Assembly (NCBI GenBank): GCA_910575695.1 | Contig: CAJTGJ010000014.1 | Span: 30,484-94,483 of the forward strand | Direction of reading: 5' to 3' | DNA length: 64,000 nucleotides | Origin: Oscillospiraceae bacterium | Lineage (GTDB): Bacteria; Bacillota; Clostridia; Oscillospirales; Oscillospiraceae | In this document: one piece after another, positions 8,794 through 17,819 of the stretch | How positions within the stretch are numbered: position 1 is the first letter of the stretch | How the letters are laid out: each line of letters starts with the position of its first letter | Notes under the pieces: model-generated | What the model saw: only the letters and a program-made list of their open reading frames with translations | Told to the model about the DNA's origin: nothing | Databases searched by the model: none | Made by a program: the position numbers and the translations under genes

Positions 8794-9262
8794 AAAATAT
8801 CCGTTTTTCGATGTGCCGGAGGACGATGTCTCTCCGCTGTTCACGACCAAGCTCCAGGAGGCCGCCCATGTGGGCTGCCTGCGGGGTGTGTTTGACGGCA
8901 ACGGGACAACAACCGATTGGATCAGGGGAAACGATGCCCTGAAATCCCCCGCTTTTGATACGGAACTGCGGGACCTGTTTGAAGCATTGCAGCAGGATGG
9001 GCCGCTGAAGGATTTTCAATCTATGCGGCAATTCTGCCTGGAGCATCCCCAGGCGCGGATGTCCGGCAGGCAGACCTTCTACGCTTTCCGCATCGACACC
9101 CAGCGGCATCGGTATCATTTGCGTTTTTTCCCGCAAAAGAGGAAATTCCACATCTTCTGCTATCAGGTTGACCGGATGAGGGAGGATCTGCCCAAGCCGG
9201 ATTTTAACTATACCTATCGAAAGAAGATAAAAAAGAAGAAAAATCGAGGTGAACGAACATGA
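8783..9262 (+). CDS. Conserved hypothetical cargo protein
   Basis: A 159-residue protein of unknown function that starts inside the previous gene. It is mixed alpha/beta with aromatic residues near the C-terminus (YHLRFFPQKRKFHIFCYQ). The end is strongly basic (KKIKKKKNRGERT) and encodes the Shine-Dalgarno of the next gene (GAGGTGA). Confidence 0.55.
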   Translation: MIGEKYPFFDVPEDDVSPLFTTKLQEAAHVGCLRGVFDGNGTTTDWIRGNDALKSPAFDTELRDLFEALQQDGPLKDFQSMRQFCLEHPQARMSGRQTFYAFRIDTQRHRYHLRFFPQKRKFHIFCYQVDRMREDLPKPDFNYTYRKKIKKKKNRGERT

Positions 9263-10026
9263 AAATTTTAGTAGTGGAGCCGATGAAGCCTTGCGAGGTG
9301 AGGGAAATCTCCGATACGCTGGAGGTTATGCAGGCGCTCGTGGGCGGACACATCCAGGCCGTCTATCCTTTCCGGGATGACGTGGCCCTGGTGTGCAATG
9401 AGGAGGGGCGGAATCTGGGTCTGCCTTATAACCGCCCCCTGACCAACGACCGGGGCGTCCCCTACGAGATGATTTGCGGGACATTTTTTCTGGCTGGCGT
9501 TGGCCCGGAGGACTTCATCTCTCTTACGGATGATCAGATCCAGCGATACAAGGCCCTTTATGACAACGTCATGGTCGTAACAGCGGAGCGCCCTGCCGCC
9601 CAGGCAGAGATCGCGCCGGAGGCCACCATGCTGGACTTCGCTGTAGACTGCCAATTGACGTTCCGATTTGCTCGTGACGGGCAGGAAGCCGCTGAATCAA
9701 AAGATGCGTTCATCAGCCACGTCACAGAAGTGTTTAACGAGGACACACCTCTGGCGGAGCGGACAGTCGGGGGGCTGGACTTTGACTTCCGGGATGGTTG
9801 TGCTGAAGTTCGTTATACGTTTGCCAGCCAGGAGAAAGACAAGACAAGTGCCGAGGTATTCTCGGAACAGTGTGTGCGGGATGTGCAGGACCGGCTGGAG
9901 GGATTTGGCTGCAAAGTAGAAAAGATCGATTGCTTTGCGGAGGAACTGGAACCGGACCCCGTAAGAGAGCCGGACAAGGCCCGTGGGAACCAGGAAAAGA
10001 AGAAGGGACACGGTCATGACCGATAA
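9259..10026 (+). CDS. DUF3846 protein fused to a duplicated C-terminal domain
   Basis: Residues 1-115 match DUF3846 (KILVVEPMKPCEVREI, then a GGHIQAVYPF segment, GLPYNRPL and GTFFLAG), a family of unknown function common on clostridial ICEs. Residues about 125-235 form a second domain that resembles the stand-alone protein at 11537-12022: shared features include EVF/EVY, a short Asp/Phe motif, YTF, and GFGCKVEKI against EFGCKIRKI. The tail is KKKGHGHDR. Confidence 0.75.
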   Translation: MKILVVEPMKPCEVREISDTLEVMQALVGGHIQAVYPFRDDVALVCNEEGRNLGLPYNRPLTNDRGVPYEMICGTFFLAGVGPEDFISLTDDQIQRYKALYDNVMVVTAERPAAQAEIAPEATMLDFAVDCQLTFRFARDGQEAAESKDAFISHVTEVFNEDTPLAERTVGGLDFDFRDGCAEVRYTFASQEKDKTSAEVFSEQCVRDVQDRLEGFGCKVEKIDCFAEELEPDPVREPDKARGNQEKKKGHGHDR

Positions 10027-10049
10027 CGCCGTGAGATGGGAGGGGGCAT

Positions 10050-10415
10050 ATGCCTGACTACAACCTGTCCAGCATCGCGGCGGTCTCAGCATCCGCAGAG
10101 CTGGCCCATATCCGCGCCAATCAGGAGCCGAACCAGGACAGCTACAATGCCGCATGGCTCCACGGCTACGCCGACGCGCTGACCAAGGCGGCGGAATCCC
10201 TGGAACCCCAGCGGGAACTGATGGAGGCCATCATCGGCTATATGGGAGAGCGGTATGACAGCGCCGAGCTGTACGGCATCCTCCATGACACCCTGGAAAT
10301 GTCCGATCAGGAGATCCGCTCTCTGGGCTTCGATCTGCCCCAATGCCGGGAGCCTGATGTGGGGACGCCTACCAAAAAACAAAAAGGAAGGAAAAATATC
10401 TTTTATGAGAGATAA
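10050..10415 (+). CDS. Conserved hypothetical cargo protein
   Basis: A 121-residue mostly helical protein (ELAHIRANQEPNQDSYNAAW, then an acidic C-terminal half). GGGAGGGG precedes the ATG. It has no recognised domain. The lysine-rich end (KKQKGRKNIFYER) overlaps the metK start. Confidence 0.55.
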   Translation: MPDYNLSSIAAVSASAELAHIRANQEPNQDSYNAAWLHGYADALTKAAESLEPQRELMEAIIGYMGERYDSAELYGILHDTLEMSDQEIRSLGFDLPQCREPDVGTPTKKQKGRKNIFYER

Positions 10416-11544
10416 CTACATTCTGACCGCCGAGTCGGTCACCGAGGGCCACCCGGACAAGCTGTGCGACGCTATTGCCGACAGCGTCCTGGACGCCTGC
10501 CTGAAGCACGACCCCGCTGCCCGCGTGGCCTGCGAGGTCATGGCCACCGCAGGGAAGATCATCGTGGCCGGGGAGATCACCGCCGCCGAGCTGCCGGACA
10601 TCCCGGCCATCGTCTGCCAGACTGTTCGGGAAACCGGCTATGGGCCGGACTATGAGGTGGAGGTCATCACCCATGACCAGAGCGGCGACATCGCCGGCGC
10701 TGTGGCTCAGGAGACCCGGATGGGCGCCGGCGACCAGGGCATCATGTACGGCTACGCCTGTTCGGAAACGCCCCAACTCCTGCCTCTGCCCGTGGTGCTG
10801 GCCCACCGGCTGACCCTGCTGCTCACCAACGCCCGGAAAACCGGGACCATCCAGGGCCTGGGGCCGGACGGCAAGGCCCAGGTATCCGTGGAGTACCAGA
10901 ACGGTAAGCCCTGCCGGATCGCCGCCGTTGTGGTCTCCTGCCAGCATGACGCGGACAAGGATCTGGACGAGCTGCGCCGGAAGATCACCCGGCACGTCAT
11001 CGTCCCCGCCCTGCGGGATCTGTATCCCGACCCGAAAACGGAGGTGTTCATCAACCCCTCCGGGCGGTTTGTGCTGGGCGGCTTCGAGGCGGACACCGGC
11101 CTGACGGGCCGGAAGCTGATGGCGGACACCTACGGCGGCCTCGTCCCCCATGGCGGCGGGGCGCTGTCCGGCAAAGACGGCAGTAAGGTGGACCGCAGCG
11201 GGGCCTACATGGCCCGATACATCGCCAAGAACATCGTGGCCGCTGGGCTGGCGGAGAAATGCACCGTCAGCCTCGCTTACGCCATCGGCAGGGCCGAGCC
11301 GGTGGCGGTGGACATCGACGCCCACCAGACCGGGAAGTACCCGGAGGCTGTGCTGGAGCAGGCCGTCCGGGCTGCATTCAACCTGACCCCCTCCGGGATG
11401 ATCTCCGCCCTGGGGCTGGACCGGCCCATCTTCGCGCAGTTCTGCAACTATGGCCACTTTACTCACCAGGACGCCCCCTGGGAGCAGACGGACCGGGCCG
11501 CCGTATTGGTGGACGCTGTGGGAGGTGACCGCTCCAATGGATGA
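10405..11544 (+). CDS. metK: S-adenosylmethionine synthetase on the element
   Basis: A 379-residue MetK of normal length. Visible motifs are TEGHPDKLCDAIADS (ATP and metal site), GAGDQGIMYGYA, a Lys-rich GGGALSGKDGSKVDRS loop and DTYGGLVPHG. It makes SAM from methionine and ATP. A housekeeping enzyme is unusual as ICE cargo; with three DNA methyltransferases on the same element it would supply methyl donor in the recipient. AAGGAAGG lies upstream of ATG 10405. Confidence 0.93.
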   Translation: MRDNYILTAESVTEGHPDKLCDAIADSVLDACLKHDPAARVACEVMATAGKIIVAGEITAAELPDIPAIVCQTVRETGYGPDYEVEVITHDQSGDIAGAVAQETRMGAGDQGIMYGYACSETPQLLPLPVVLAHRLTLLLTNARKTGTIQGLGPDGKAQVSVEYQNGKPCRIAAVVVSCQHDADKDLDELRRKITRHVIVPALRDLYPDPKTEVFINPSGRFVLGGFEADTGLTGRKLMADTYGGLVPHGGGALSGKDGSKVDRSGAYMARYIAKNIVAAGLAEKCTVSLAYAIGRAEPVAVDIDAHQTGKYPEAVLEQAVRAAFNLTPSGMISALGLDRPIFAQFCNYGHFTHQDAPWEQTDRAAVLVDAVGGDRSNG

Positions 11545-12022
11545 CGGAATGGATTATGATGTTCAGACTAAAGTGAGTTTCCGTCTCGACTTTGACGGTT
11601 CTGGCGAATTCAATATGCTGCTGCTCCCGGATGTGCAGAAGCAATTTGTGCAGCACGTTAAGGAAGTCTATGAGAAGGACAACACCTTGGGCAGCGGCTA
11701 TGTCTCCAGCGATCTCAATTTCCAGTTTGATGGCCGTATGGTGCATCTGGAATATACCTTTCACTGCCATGATGAAAACGAGGCTGAAGCGGAGAGCTTC
11801 TCCACCTACAGTGTACAGTGTGTTCAGGAGGCGCTGGAGGAGTTTGGCTGTAAGATCAGGAAAATCGAATGTAAAGCTGAGGAAGCGGACATGACGTGGC
11901 TGGATCGGCTGGAGGATGCGATCTTCGGCACAAAGGACAAGGCACAGAAGCAGTCTCCGGCAAAGGATAAGTCTGGCCAAAAGACCGCTTCCAAAAAGAA
12001 AGCGCCCAGACAGGAGCGGTGA
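11537..12022 (+). CDS. Hypothetical protein, paralogue of the DUF3846 C-terminal domain
   Basis: A 161-residue protein whose body (VSFRLDFDGSGEF, HVKEVYEKDNTLG, EEFGCKIRKIECKAEE) aligns by eye with residues 125-235 of the protein at 9259-10026. Function unknown. GGAGGTGA about 8 bases before ATG 11537 supports the start. It ends in a lysine-rich tail (KKKAPRQER). Confidence 0.65.
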   Translation: MDDGMDYDVQTKVSFRLDFDGSGEFNMLLLPDVQKQFVQHVKEVYEKDNTLGSGYVSSDLNFQFDGRMVHLEYTFHCHDENEAEAESFSTYSVQCVQEALEEFGCKIRKIECKAEEADMTWLDRLEDAIFGTKDKAQKQSPAKDKSGQKTASKKKAPRQER

Positions 12023-12024
12023 CA

Positions 12025-12774
12025 GTGGAGCGGCCCAAGTTTATCGCCTCATGCTCATTCGGGAAAGATTCGTTGGCCACCATTTTGCTTGCAAAAGAGC
12101 ATGGGGTGCCTCTGGATGAGGCGGTCTATTGCGAAGTGATGTTTGACAAGGGTATCTCCGGTGAGGTACCGGAGCATCGGGACTTCATCTACAACACCGC
12201 TATTCCTGCATTGGAGCGGATGGGGGTAAAAATAATCGTTCTCCGCTCGGAAAAGACCTATGTGGAGCTGTTCACCGGGCGGGTGACCCGCGGCCCGAAA
12301 AAGGGCATGGTGCGCTCCTTCCCTCTGTGTGGGAAGTGCGCCGTCCAGCGGGACTGCAAGGTCCGGCCCATCCAGCGGTACCAGAAAACCCTGCCGCCTG
12401 GGACGGTCCAATACATCGGCATCGCCAAAGATGAGCAGGAACGGCTGCTCCGTCTGGAGGGCGGCAGGCAGGTGTCCCTGCTGGCAAAATACAATTTCAC
12501 AGAACGGGACGCATGGCAGCTCTGCGAGGACGCGGGGCTGCTTTCTCCTGTCTACGAATTCACCGACCGGGGCGGGTGCTGGTTCTGCCCCAACGCCAAG
12601 CGGGCGGAGCTACGCCACCTCTACGACTGCCACCCGGACCTGTGGGCCAGGATGCTGGAGTTGCAGGCCATTCCCGGCAAGACAACGGAAAAGTTCAACC
12701 GCACCCAGAAGTTCTCCGACATCGACGCCATGTTCCGGCAGGAGGACGAGGAAACCGCACAGGCGGCGGCATAG
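12025..12774 (+). CDS. PP-loop (PAPS reductase-like) ATP-pyrophosphatase
   Basis: About 249 residues. The N-terminal SCSFGKDSLATILLAKE is the SxGxDS PP-loop of the adenine-nucleotide alpha-hydrolase/PAPS-reductase superfamily. Cys pairs (PLCGKCAVQRDCK and GGCWFCPNAKR) suggest a zinc or Fe-S site. Members activate a substrate by adenylation, for example for sulfur transfer (DndC is a relative). The substrate here is unknown. The GTG at 12025 is preferred because AGGAG lies 8 bases upstream; GTG 12019 is the alternative. A second, divergent copy lies at 19227. Confidence 0.8.
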   Translation: MERPKFIASCSFGKDSLATILLAKEHGVPLDEAVYCEVMFDKGISGEVPEHRDFIYNTAIPALERMGVKIIVLRSEKTYVELFTGRVTRGPKKGMVRSFPLCGKCAVQRDCKVRPIQRYQKTLPPGTVQYIGIAKDEQERLLRLEGGRQVSLLAKYNFTERDAWQLCEDAGLLSPVYEFTDRGGCWFCPNAKRAELRHLYDCHPDLWARMLELQAIPGKTTEKFNRTQKFSDIDAMFRQEDEETAQAAA

Positions 12775-12905
12775 CCAGGAATTGTTGGTATTGCCCGGTT
12801 TTCACAGTCCATTCTTGTTGGGTATCGTGAATAGCTTTTCCCGGTAAAAGCTGGTATCGTTGCTGCTGGCACAGCCACAAAATCATGATGAGGAGGACGA
12901 GCGAA

Positions 12906-13343
12906 ATGACGAGATACGAGCGCCACCCCGCGCCGGAAAAGCTGCTTTTACAGATCACTACGGAGGCCGTCAACCTGCTGGCCCTGGGTACCCAGGATAA
13001 GCCCGCAGACGTATCCCTGTTGGAGACAGGCGCGGCCCTGACGGTCAAAGCCTGGGGGCTGCCCCAGGAGCTGCTGGAGAGCAGCACCGCCCTGATCCAG
13101 CACCAGAAGGAGCTGTTGGCAACCGCCAGCGGCAAGGCCGCCCTGCCGGACGATCAGCTCCTGGAGTGCTACGATGGCCCCATGACCGCCGAACTGATCT
13201 GGGGCCTGTTCGAGACCGCCGTCCGGCTGGACGATGCCCAGGAACGGGCCGCCATCCACCAGATGGCGCTCCTGCTGGCGGACGCCCTGGACTTCGATGA
13301 GTGGCTGGATCGGAACGGGCCGGTGGAGTCCGCGGGCAAATGA
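12906..13343 (+). CDS. Hypothetical helical protein
   Basis: A 145-residue, mostly helical acidic protein with no recognised domain. ATG 12906 follows GGAGGAC; an in-frame ATG at 12885 lacks this. It follows a 130-base gap in which I see no promoter or gene. Confidence 0.55.
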   Translation: MTRYERHPAPEKLLLQITTEAVNLLALGTQDKPADVSLLETGAALTVKAWGLPQELLESSTALIQHQKELLATASGKAALPDDQLLECYDGPMTAELIWGLFETAVRLDDAQERAAIHQMALLLADALDFDEWLDRNGPVESAGK

Positions 13344-13357
13344 AAACACGATCTTGC

Positions 13358-13397
13358 GCAGCAGGGGGACTGTCCGATTGGACAGCTCCCCTGCTGC
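13358..13397 (+). other. Large intergenic hairpin
   Basis: GCAGCAGGGG and CTGTCC pair with GGACAG and CCCCTGCTGC around a GATT loop. This gives 16 paired bases plus a two-base mismatch. No T-run follows, so it is not a classical terminator. It sits just ahead of the Shine-Dalgarno of the next gene and could affect mRNA stability or translation. Confidence 0.6.
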
Positions 13398-13422
13398 CGC
13401 AGATCATAGGGAGGTGTGTACC

Positions 13423-13929
13423 ATAAGCAAGTACCAGGAATTTGACGCTCAGATATTTGATGTCACAAAAATCATGATCGGGTTCTCCCTGACGGACGCA
13501 CAGAAAACCGAGCTGCTGAAGATTGCCGGTGAGATCGAGGCCGCCTGTCAGGACGGCAGCCTGAGCGCCGATGAACGCCAGAGGCTTCTGGAAACCATGG
13601 CGGACTGCGGCCTGGAACTGCCCCAGACACCCATGGAACCGTGTGTGGACGAGGCGAAGCTGCAGGAACGTCTGACCCAATATATGGAACTGGATCTTTT
13701 TCAAATGGATATCGGCGCTTTGATCAATGACTATAAGTCCCAGGGACTTCCGATGCCAACCATGGAACAGCTCCAGGCGGAGGTCATTGCCGAAGCCCGG
13801 AAGTGTCTGGAGACAATAATGATCTGCGAGGCTAAAGGCCATCTGTGGAAGGAAACAGCGGACCCGGAGAACGGGACCAGCACCCTGTCCTGCCGCCGCT
13901 GCGGGGCGGAAGAACACCTGCGATGGTAG
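13423..13929 (+). CDS. Hypothetical protein with C-terminal zinc knuckle; apparent AUA start
   Basis: About 168 residues, function unknown. The frame ends with a possible zinc motif (CEAKGHLWKE, then LSCRRCGAEEHLRW). The only well-spaced initiation site is ATA at 13423, 8 bases after GGAGG. The in-frame GTG at 13414 overlaps the Shine-Dalgarno itself. The same arrangement recurs at 25348 and 27497. Confidence 0.6.
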   Translation: MSKYQEFDAQIFDVTKIMIGFSLTDAQKTELLKIAGEIEAACQDGSLSADERQRLLETMADCGLELPQTPMEPCVDEAKLQERLTQYMELDLFQMDIGALINDYKSQGLPMPTMEQLQAEVIAEARKCLETIMICEAKGHLWKETADPENGTSTLSCRRCGAEEHLRW

Positions 13930-13942
13930 AAAGGAGGACGTA

Positions 13943-14788
13943 ATGCCAAACAATATCACGAATCAGATCACATTCGGTTCGGACAGCACGGCACTGGCCG
14001 CTTTTCAGCGGATGCTCCATGATATGCGGATGGATGGCCAGCCCCTGGGCAGTATCGATTTTAACAAACTGCTTCCCATGCCCAAGGAGCTGGATATGGA
14101 GGCCGGCACAAGAACGGATCGGGGGCTGAAGCTGGTACGGGAGTATCATCACACGCTGGCGGATCTGGAGCGGCAGAAACCGGGGCTGACCCCTGCGGAA
14201 TATGCGCTGGCTCTTCATAAGTGCGAGGAGCTGTACCAGAAGCAACGGTTGGCCGACCCGGTGACTTGGGCCTTGGGAGAACAGGCATACAGCAATGTCC
14301 AACGGTTCGGCAGCTCCACATGGTATGAGTGGTGCAATCTCAATTGGGGGACAAAATGGAACGCCTATCAGCCCCGCCCACTGCGAGAGGATGACCATAC
14401 CATGGTATTCTTCACTGCCTGGGATTCTGTTCCAAAAATCGTAACGCTTTTATCCAGGAAGTACCCGGAGCAGACCATCACCTACCGCTGGGCGGATGAA
14501 AACATCGGCTACAATGTGGGCGAGATGACGATGAAGGGCGGCGAGGTTATCGACATCAACGTGCCGGAGGGCGGCAGCCGGGAAGCCTATGAGATGGCGG
14601 CGGAGATCATGGACACCGATCCCTCTGACTATGACCTGTGCCTGACTGCGGATGGGAATAGCTATGAATACCGTGACCCGGACGAGCTTCCGGCTGTAGA
14701 CAAGGACAGCCAGAAACCTCTCCCGGCCCACATAGAGCAGGAAAAATCTCCCAAGAAAAAGCGTGGAACCAAAGGGCGGGACAGATGA
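13943..14788 (+). CDS. Api92-like protein (DUF1281-type ferredoxin-like domain)
   Basis: A 281-residue protein beginning MPNNITNQITFGSDSTAL and containing WGTKWNAYQPRP followed by a TAWDSVPKIV segment. This is the layout of Api92/YubB-like proteins found on plasmids and ICEs. Their role is unknown. AAAGGAGG precedes the ATG. A long hydrophilic, lysine-rich tail ends KSPKKKRGTKGRDR and overlaps the next start. Confidence 0.65.
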   Translation: MPNNITNQITFGSDSTALAAFQRMLHDMRMDGQPLGSIDFNKLLPMPKELDMEAGTRTDRGLKLVREYHHTLADLERQKPGLTPAEYALALHKCEELYQKQRLADPVTWALGEQAYSNVQRFGSSTWYEWCNLNWGTKWNAYQPRPLREDDHTMVFFTAWDSVPKIVTLLSRKYPEQTITYRWADENIGYNVGEMTMKGGEVIDINVPEGGSREAYEMAAEIMDTDPSDYDLCLTADGNSYEYRDPDELPAVDKDSQKPLPAHIEQEKSPKKKRGTKGRDR

Positions 14789-14979
14789 AAATCAGAAATC
14801 TGCATGGCTATGAAACCTGCGTCCACAGCCGGAAGCGGAAACAGGCTCCCTGGCGGGTGGACAGCGGCTGTGACAATCGGGCGTGTCTGTTCACCGGGCG
14901 GCACTATGAGCTGCCCAACAGCACGGTCTGCATGACCTGTCCGCTTTACCGCAGGGATGAGGAGGCGCAGAAAGAATAA
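14785..14979 (+). CDS. Small cysteine-containing protein
   Basis: A 64-residue protein with five Cys and several His (ETCVHSRKRK, SGCDNRACLF, STVCMTCPLY), suggesting a small zinc-binding domain. Function unknown. It overlaps both neighbours by one to four bases. Confidence 0.55.
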   Translation: MKIRNLHGYETCVHSRKRKQAPWRVDSGCDNRACLFTGRHYELPNSTVCMTCPLYRRDEEAQKE

Positions 14980-15263
14980 TGGACCTTCACATGAGGGAAT
15001 TCAGCGGGACAACCTTTGGAATGTCTGTGGAGGCATCCTCCCCGGCGTTCAGGCGGATGAAGAAAAACGCTTTCACAGGAAAAATCAAGCCCCGTGGAAG
15101 CTGGGTCGAACGGAGTGCCCGCTGTGTCCGGGCCGCCGATGTGGCCGCCGTCATGGGCGAAGCCGGGTGGCTGGTCAGAGAATTACAGTGCATGGAAACC
15201 ATCCGCTGGGGCAATGACGATACCGAATATTACATCATCTACGAGAAAGAAGGTGGAAAATGA
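14979..15263 (+). CDS. Small hypothetical protein
   Basis: A 94-residue basic protein starting at an ATG that overlaps the previous TAA by one base. No domain recognised; it includes an Ala/Val-rich segment (CVRAADVAAVMGEAGWLV). It is probably translated by coupling. Confidence 0.5.
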   Translation: MDLHMREFSGTTFGMSVEASSPAFRRMKKNAFTGKIKPRGSWVERSARCVRAADVAAVMGEAGWLVRELQCMETIRWGNDDTEYYIIYEKEGGK

Positions 15264-16045
15264 GCAATTTCTTTGAACGGGAGCTGGGCCGGGTGTTCGG
15301 GGACGGGCAGGTGATCCGTGACCCCACTTATTCGGGCCGGGCCTGTCTCGGAACGCTGGGCAAGGACCTGCGGGTGCGGGCGCAGTTTATCACCACCGGC
15401 TATGCGGATCACTACGATGCCCTGAAGATCACCGTCCTGAACCGCACGGACGGGCCAGTGGACACCCTGGTGCTGAAGCTGAAGGATCTGCTGGGCATGA
15501 AGCCCGTCCCCGGCAACCCTTACTTCCCCAATGGCGTGGCCCCCCACATTTGGCTGGATCAGGGCAAGCCGGAATGGTACGCATTCCAGCCCACCGCCGC
15601 CGACTATGACACGATCCGGCAGGCCGCCAAGCAGTACCTGGATGTGTTCCGGGACCGGCAGCAGGAGCACGCCCAGGACGGCCCCAAGCTGGTGTACATC
15701 TGCGCCCCGCTTCGGGGTGACGTGGAAAAGAACATCGAGTTCGCCCGCCAGAAAGCCCAGGAGGTGTTCCAGGCGGGCGACATCCCTGTCTGCCCCCATC
15801 TCATGTTCCCGCCTGTCGCTGACCCGGAAAATCCCCAGCAGGATCAGGCGGCACGGGAGATGGGCCTGCGGCTGGTGGAGTCCTGTCAGGAAGTTCACGT
15901 CTACGGCCCGGAGTGGACGGAGGGAATGTGGGCGGAGATCCGCCACGCCATGGATCTGGGCATTGAGGTCAAGACTGACCAGCAGACCATTGGGCACAGC
16001 CCGCCCCGCAGGCAGGTACCCCGGAAAGGCAAAGGTGCGCGATGA
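15260..16045 (+). CDS. DUF4406-type (nucleoside deoxyribosyltransferase-like) protein
   Basis: A 261-residue protein. The C-terminal half (KLVYICAPLRGDVEKNIEF, DIPVCPHLMFP, SCQEVHVYGPEWTEGMWAEI) matches the DUF4406/nucleoside 2-deoxyribosyltransferase-like Rossmann fold, which may act on nucleotides. The N-terminal 130 residues are unassigned. It ends in a basic tail (PRKGKGAR) that overlaps the next ATG. Confidence 0.7.
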   Translation: MSNFFERELGRVFGDGQVIRDPTYSGRACLGTLGKDLRVRAQFITTGYADHYDALKITVLNRTDGPVDTLVLKLKDLLGMKPVPGNPYFPNGVAPHIWLDQGKPEWYAFQPTAADYDTIRQAAKQYLDVFRDRQQEHAQDGPKLVYICAPLRGDVEKNIEFARQKAQEVFQAGDIPVCPHLMFPPVADPENPQQDQAAREMGLRLVESCQEVHVYGPEWTEGMWAEIRHAMDLGIEVKTDQQTIGHSPPRRQVPRKGKGAR

Positions 16046-17016
16046 GCAGTGAACAGAAGGACACCCTGAAGAAGCGGCTGGATGAAAACTACACAGATTT
16101 TATAGAATCTCTTCAAGAAAAAACAGTTTCTGAGCTGATTGCCATGGCCCCAGAGATCACCGCCGTCCAGCAACTCCACACGGAGCTGCTGGACGCCTGC
16201 GATGACGAGGATATGGAATTTCTGCTCCGATTTGACGATCCGCTGGAGGTTGTGCGCGGCTATTGGGAGTCCGAGATCACCGGCTACGACCACAGCGGGG
16301 AGATGGGCCATATGCTGTGGGAAATCCGTGACAGAGAACTGTACGAAAAAGAGCAGCTTGCCCAGGCCCCGGAGGACGTGGGCGGCGCTGTTCAGGCTGA
16401 GAATCTGACGGAAAGTAAAAATCCCATGAGCGATGTGAAACAGATCAACGCAGAGGACCTGCGGCACATGGAGGGTGAGGAGGGCCTCGTCCTCCAGGGC
16501 TGCGGCGGCGACCCCCAGGAGTGGGTGGACGGCATCAACCGGGAACTCACCGAGGCCGGCATTCTGCTGGGCGGCAGCAAATTAGAGAATGTCGTATCCT
16601 TCCGGCACGATGGGGTGACCTGCCTGCTGTTTCCCTTCGGAGATGCGGAACTGAATATTGGGAAGTTCGCCATGTGGCGCATCCAGACCCATGACCGATA
16701 CGGTGGCACATGGCTGTCCGACTATGTCCCCAACCGGCTGGGCGGCTTTCTGCACCAGCCGTCCAGACAAAAGCCCACCATGAGCCTGATCGGAATGGAC
16801 GGCAACATCTTTGCGGTCATGGGCAAAGCCTCTTCGCTGCTGAAAGAGGCGGGCATGGGGGATCTGGTCAGCCGCATGGTCCAGCGCGTCACCACCTGCG
16901 GGGACTACAGCAAAGCCCTCAATATCATCAGCGAGTATGTGGAGACAGAGCTGTCTCCGCCCCCCAACCCTCAAAAATCTACCAAAAAGAAAGCGAGGAA
17001 CACATATGAGCGATAA
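16042..17016 (+). CDS. DUF3848-like multi-domain cargo protein
   Basis: A 324-residue protein. Residues 1-90 (LDENYTDFIESLQEK, ELLDACDDEDMEFLLRF) resemble DUF3848. A linker is followed by a second alpha/beta domain with a conserved-looking SLIGMDGNIFAVMGKASSLL segment near residue 255. The function of both parts is unknown. The tail KSTKKKARNTYER carries the Shine-Dalgarno and start of the next gene. Confidence 0.6.
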   Translation: MSSEQKDTLKKRLDENYTDFIESLQEKTVSELIAMAPEITAVQQLHTELLDACDDEDMEFLLRFDDPLEVVRGYWESEITGYDHSGEMGHMLWEIRDRELYEKEQLAQAPEDVGGAVQAENLTESKNPMSDVKQINAEDLRHMEGEEGLVLQGCGGDPQEWVDGINRELTEAGILLGGSKLENVVSFRHDGVTCLLFPFGDAELNIGKFAMWRIQTHDRYGGTWLSDYVPNRLGGFLHQPSRQKPTMSLIGMDGNIFAVMGKASSLLKEAGMGDLVSRMVQRVTTCGDYSKALNIISEYVETELSPPPNPQKSTKKKARNTYER

Positions 17017-17734
17017 TCCCAAGTGGGAGATCATCCAGGGCGATGCCCTGAAGCTGCTGGGAGGTTTCTCCCCTGGAACCTTTGACTCCGTCATCACCGA
17101 CCCGCCCTACGCCTCCGGGGGCCGCACCCAGGCGGAGAAGAACAAGTCCACCGCCAAGAAGTATTCCAGCATGGGGGACCACGCGCCCCCGCCCTTCGAG
17201 GGGGACGCCAAGGATCAGCGTTCCTGGACCCGCTGGGCGGCGGAGTGGCTGGCAGACGCCCGGAAGCTGTGCAAGCCCGGAGCGCCGGTGTGTATGTTCA
17301 TTGACTGGCGACAGCTCCCCGCCGCTTCCGATGCCCTCCAGTGGGCAGGCTGGATCTGGCGCGGCACCGCTGTCTGGGACAAGGGCAACTCCCGCCCCCA
17401 GAAGGGCCGCTTCCGCCAGCAGACCGAGTACATCGTCTGGGGGTCCAACGGCGATATGCCCATCAACCGCTCCGTCCCCTGCCTGCCGGGGGTGTTCAAG
17501 TACGGCAATCCCCAGAACCGCATCCACCTGACGGAAAAGCCCCTCCAGCTCATGCGGGACATCGTGAAGATCACCGAGCCGGGTGGCCGCATCCTGGACC
17601 CCTTCGCCGGGTCCGGCACCACCGTCCTGGCCGCTGTGCTGGAGGGCTACACCGCCACCGGCATCGAGGTCACGGACGAGTACGCCCGCCTCGCCAGGGA
17701 GCGGATCGCCCAGGAGCTGGCCCAGGCGGCGTGA
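17006..17734 (+). CDS. DPPY-type DNA adenine/amino methyltransferase
   Basis: A 242-residue N6-adenine/N4-cytosine-type methylase with motif IV (VITDPPYASGG) before motif I (LDPFAGSGTTVLAAV), the beta-class order. TEKPLQLMRDIV is also typical. DPPY favours adenine as target. There is no partner endonuclease. It starts inside the preceding gene, with GCGAGGA upstream. Confidence 0.9.
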   Translation: MSDNPKWEIIQGDALKLLGGFSPGTFDSVITDPPYASGGRTQAEKNKSTAKKYSSMGDHAPPPFEGDAKDQRSWTRWAAEWLADARKLCKPGAPVCMFIDWRQLPAASDALQWAGWIWRGTAVWDKGNSRPQKGRFRQQTEYIVWGSNGDMPINRSVPCLPGVFKYGNPQNRIHLTEKPLQLMRDIVKITEPGGRILDPFAGSGTTVLAAVLEGYTATGIEVTDEYARLARERIAQELAQAA

Positions 17735-17819
17735 CCGATAACTGTCTGCCGATTCATCTGGATATTGTCAAAAAGGTGCGGTATGATGTGGGCTACCAAA
17801 CAACAGGAGGTGTCGCAAA

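Noticed and set aside
10369..11466. Minus-strand open frame of about 365 codons opposite metK
   Set aside because: Antisense shadow caused by high GC in third positions; metK motifs are unambiguous on the plus strand.
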